From JBOHRE01 sp050732635 (GTDB lineage Bacteria; Gemmatimonadota; Gemmatimonadetes; Longimicrobiales; RSA9), in contig JBOHRE010000124.1 of assembly GCA_050732635.1 (NCBI GenBank), positions 1 to 8,285 on the forward strand: a stretch of 8,285 bases of DNA. Direction: 5' to 3'. The notes beneath the pieces were generated by a model. The model was not told the DNA's origin and ran no database searches. It saw nothing but the letters and a program-made list of their open reading frames with translations. Shown in pieces: positions 6,895 to 8,285 of the stretch (the stretch's first letter is position 1; every line of letters begins with the position of its first letter). The position numbers were made by a program, and so were the translations under genes.

Positions 6895-8285
6895 TGCTTG
6901 AGGCTTTGCAGCCACGCCCTGAACATTTCCAAATCCTCGTCGTCCTCGACCTCGCCGGGCGGTGGCGAGGTCGGCTCGGCCGGAGGCTCCCGGCGCAGTT
7001 CGCGCTCGCCGGACCCCGCTCCTCCACCCCACGCCAGCAGAGAATCGAAGTACGACCGGATCGTCGGGCCGCTAGCGGCCGGCTCCGCGGCCGCCTCGTC
7101 CATCCAGTACGGGCTCGACTCGGCCGCCGCCGCGCCACCTGCGCCGGTCCACGCCGACTCGACCTCTTCCGGCTCCGGTGAAGCTGCCCAGCTGTCCGTC
7201 TCGCCGGAAGCTGGCTCGCGGCTCGCTTCCGCCGCAAGCGGCTCGCTCGGCTCTGCCCCTTCGGCGTCGGGGTAAACCGTCCACGAAGCCAATTCCTCCG
7301 CCGCACGCTCCGACTCCGCGGCGCTCTCCGGCTCGCTGGCAGCCTCCGGCTCCATCACGCCCTCGGCGAAGGGGTCGCGCCAGCCCTCGGGCTCCCTGGC
7401 GTCCGCTTCGGAGGCCGCCGCCTCGGCCGCGCCAGGCGCCTCCGCGCCCCATTCCTCGACCTTGAACTCGGCCTCCGCCAGCTTGACCTCGAGCCGGCTA
7501 TCGCCGGGCCGTTGGTCGAGCAGCTCGTAGTAGACGTCGACAGCACGCTGATAGAATCCCTGCCGCATGTACAAATCAGCCATCGTCTCGGTGACCAGCT
7601 CCGCCGGCGCTTCGGCACCCTCGCTCTCCTCGAAGGCGACATCGCTGCCGAGCAGCGACGCATTCGCCGCCTCGGGGAGCTCGACGCGCTCGCCCGTTTC
7701 CAGCCCCCAGTCGGTCGTGTCGATCGGCTCGACCTCGGCCGCATCCGGCTCGGTCTCGTCGTCGAACGTCAGGTCACGCGAGCCGCCACTCAGATCCGTG
7801 ATGGCCGTGCCGGAAAAGAACGCTCGGGCGAAGTCTTCGACCGCGCTCGTCGCCGGCGGCTCCTCCGCTTCGACCGCGGGCTCCTCCGCGATCGCCTCCT
7901 CCGCCGGGCCCCCCTCCGCGATCATCTCCTCCGCCGCGGCCTCCTCCGCCGCGGCCTCCTCGGCCCCAGGCCCGTAGGCCACGGGCTCGCCGGCCGCCGG
8001 CTCGCCCTCCGCTACGTCCTCGGGCGCGCCCGCCTCGATCGACTCGCGCTGCGCGTCCACTTCGCGCCGCGACTCCGCCGGTGCGTACGGCAAGGCCTCC
8101 TGCTCTGCGTCGATCGCTTCCGCCGTGGTGCCCTGAGCGAGCACGTCGTCGAGCGCGTCGTCGTCGACGGCAGTCTGTTCGTCGGGCGCCTGCTCGGCCG
8201 TCTGCCGCTCCGGTACGCCGTGGGCGGCGGGCGCTGCGCCGGCCTCCTCCTCGGCGGCCGGCCCCTCGGCCGGTGACCTGGCGGC
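6891..8285 (-). CDS. Acidic Ala/Glu-rich TPR-domain protein, 5' end cut by window edge
   Basis: The frame is open from the right edge to the TGA at 6891-6893, giving 464 visible residues with no start in view. A GTG at 8144 is internal, as the frame continues upstream with similar composition. Most of the protein is low-complexity Ala, Glu, Pro, Ser and Gly, strongly acidic and probably disordered. One island looks folded: about 7450-7605 encodes TETMADLYMRQGFYQRAVD, then VYYELLDQRPGDSRLEVKLA, which matches a tetratricopeptide hairpin plus a following helix. Two further patches stand out at the C-terminus: TIRSYFDSLLAW (about 7040-7075) and DLEMFRAWLQSLKH, the last residues. No signal peptide or membrane segment is visible. 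TPR proteins usually scaffold other proteins, and more TPR units may lie upstream. I cannot name the family or a function. The stop overlaps the aroQ start, so the two are likely translated from one message. Confidence 0.75.
   Translation of the reverse strand, partial: AARSPAEGPAAEEEAGAAPAAHGVPERQTAEQAPDEQTAVDDDALDDVLAQGTTAEAIDAEQEALPYAPAESRREVDAQRESIEAGAPEDVAEGEPAAGEPVAYGPGAEEAAAEEAAAEEMIAEGGPAEEAIAEEPAVEAEEPPATSAVEDFARAFFSGTAITDLSGGSRDLTFDDETEPDAAEVEPIDTTDWGLETGERVELPEAANASLLGSDVAFEESEGAEAPAELVTETMADLYMRQGFYQRAVDVYYELLDQRPGDSRLEVKLAEAEFKVEEWGAEAPGAAEAAASEADAREPEGWRDPFAEGVMEPEAASEPESAAESERAAEELASWTVYPDAEGAEPSEPLAAEASREPASGETDSWAASPEPEEVESAWTGAGGAAAAESSPYWMDEAAAEPAASGPTIRSYFDSLLAWGGGAGSGERELRREPPAEPTSPPPGEVEDDEDLEMFRAWLQSLKH
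7860..7968. repeat. Imperfect 15-bp repeats coding an Ala/Glu-rich run
   Basis: Plus-strand copies of CTCCTCCGCCGCGGC lie back to back at 7926-7940 and 7941-7955, with a partial copy after and diverged copies before (CTCCTCCGCGATC and similar from about 7860). Fifteen bases keep the frame, and on the minus strand the copies encode AEEAA-type pentapeptides. The array probably expanded by slippage within the acidic region of the TPR gene. The exact start of the diverged part is a judgement. Confidence 0.65.

Noticed and set aside
6454..7032. aroQ frame extended upstream to 7032
   Set aside because: The added residues overlap the TPR gene and have no counterpart in the aroQ family, whose members begin at the RISVLHGPNLN-type motif.
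7860..7968. CRISPR-like array
   Set aside because: The units are contiguous 15-bp in-frame coding repeats without unique spacers.
6891..8144. Start of the TPR gene at GTG 8144
   Set aside because: The same frame stays open to the right edge with the same acidic composition, so the true start is probably outside the window.

Overview
This window is very GC-rich chromosomal DNA from a diderm (outer-membrane) bacterium. Every gene I can support lies on the minus strand, so the window reads from its right end to its left. I infer Gemmatimonadota or a similarly GC-rich diderm phylum from three things: the base composition, a LolA gene (which implies an outer membrane), and the order TPR protein - aroQ - accB - accC - ftsK - lolA - rimO. 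The taxon is an inference, because no rRNA or other marker gene is present.

In transcription order the layout is as follows. (1) 8285-6891: the 3' part of a long, acidic, low-complexity protein with one visible TPR-like hairpin, cut by the right edge. (2) 6894-6454: aroQ, type II 3-dehydroquinate dehydratase, whose probable TTG start overlaps the stop of the TPR gene. (3) 6410-5787: accB, the biotin carboxyl carrier protein. (4) 5773-4406: accC, biotin carboxylase. (5) 4220-1989: ftsK, the chromosome-segregation DNA translocase, after a 185-base gap holding a perfect 8-bp hairpin. (6) 1884-958: lolA, a periplasmic lipoprotein carrier with an unusually long disordered leader. (7) 938-1: rimO, the ribosomal protein S12 methylthiotransferase, cut by the left edge. 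Its visible sequence ends in an Ala/Gly-rich stretch not expected in the family.

Short gaps or overlaps (TPR/aroQ overlap, 43 bases, 13 bases, then 185, 104 and 19 bases) suggest at least two transcription units: TPR-aroQ-accB-accC, and ftsK-lolA-rimO. The products are housekeeping: shikimate pathway, the first step of fatty-acid synthesis, chromosome segregation at division, lipoprotein delivery to the outer membrane, and ribosome modification. AccB and AccC act together in acetyl-CoA carboxylase. The other genes are linked by position rather than by a shared pathway.

I found no mobile element, CRISPR array, tRNA, rRNA or defence system, and no convincing undescribed system. The points worth a second look are low-complexity insertions or extensions in otherwise conserved proteins (RimO, LolA, AccB, the TPR protein) and a few small inverted repeats between genes.
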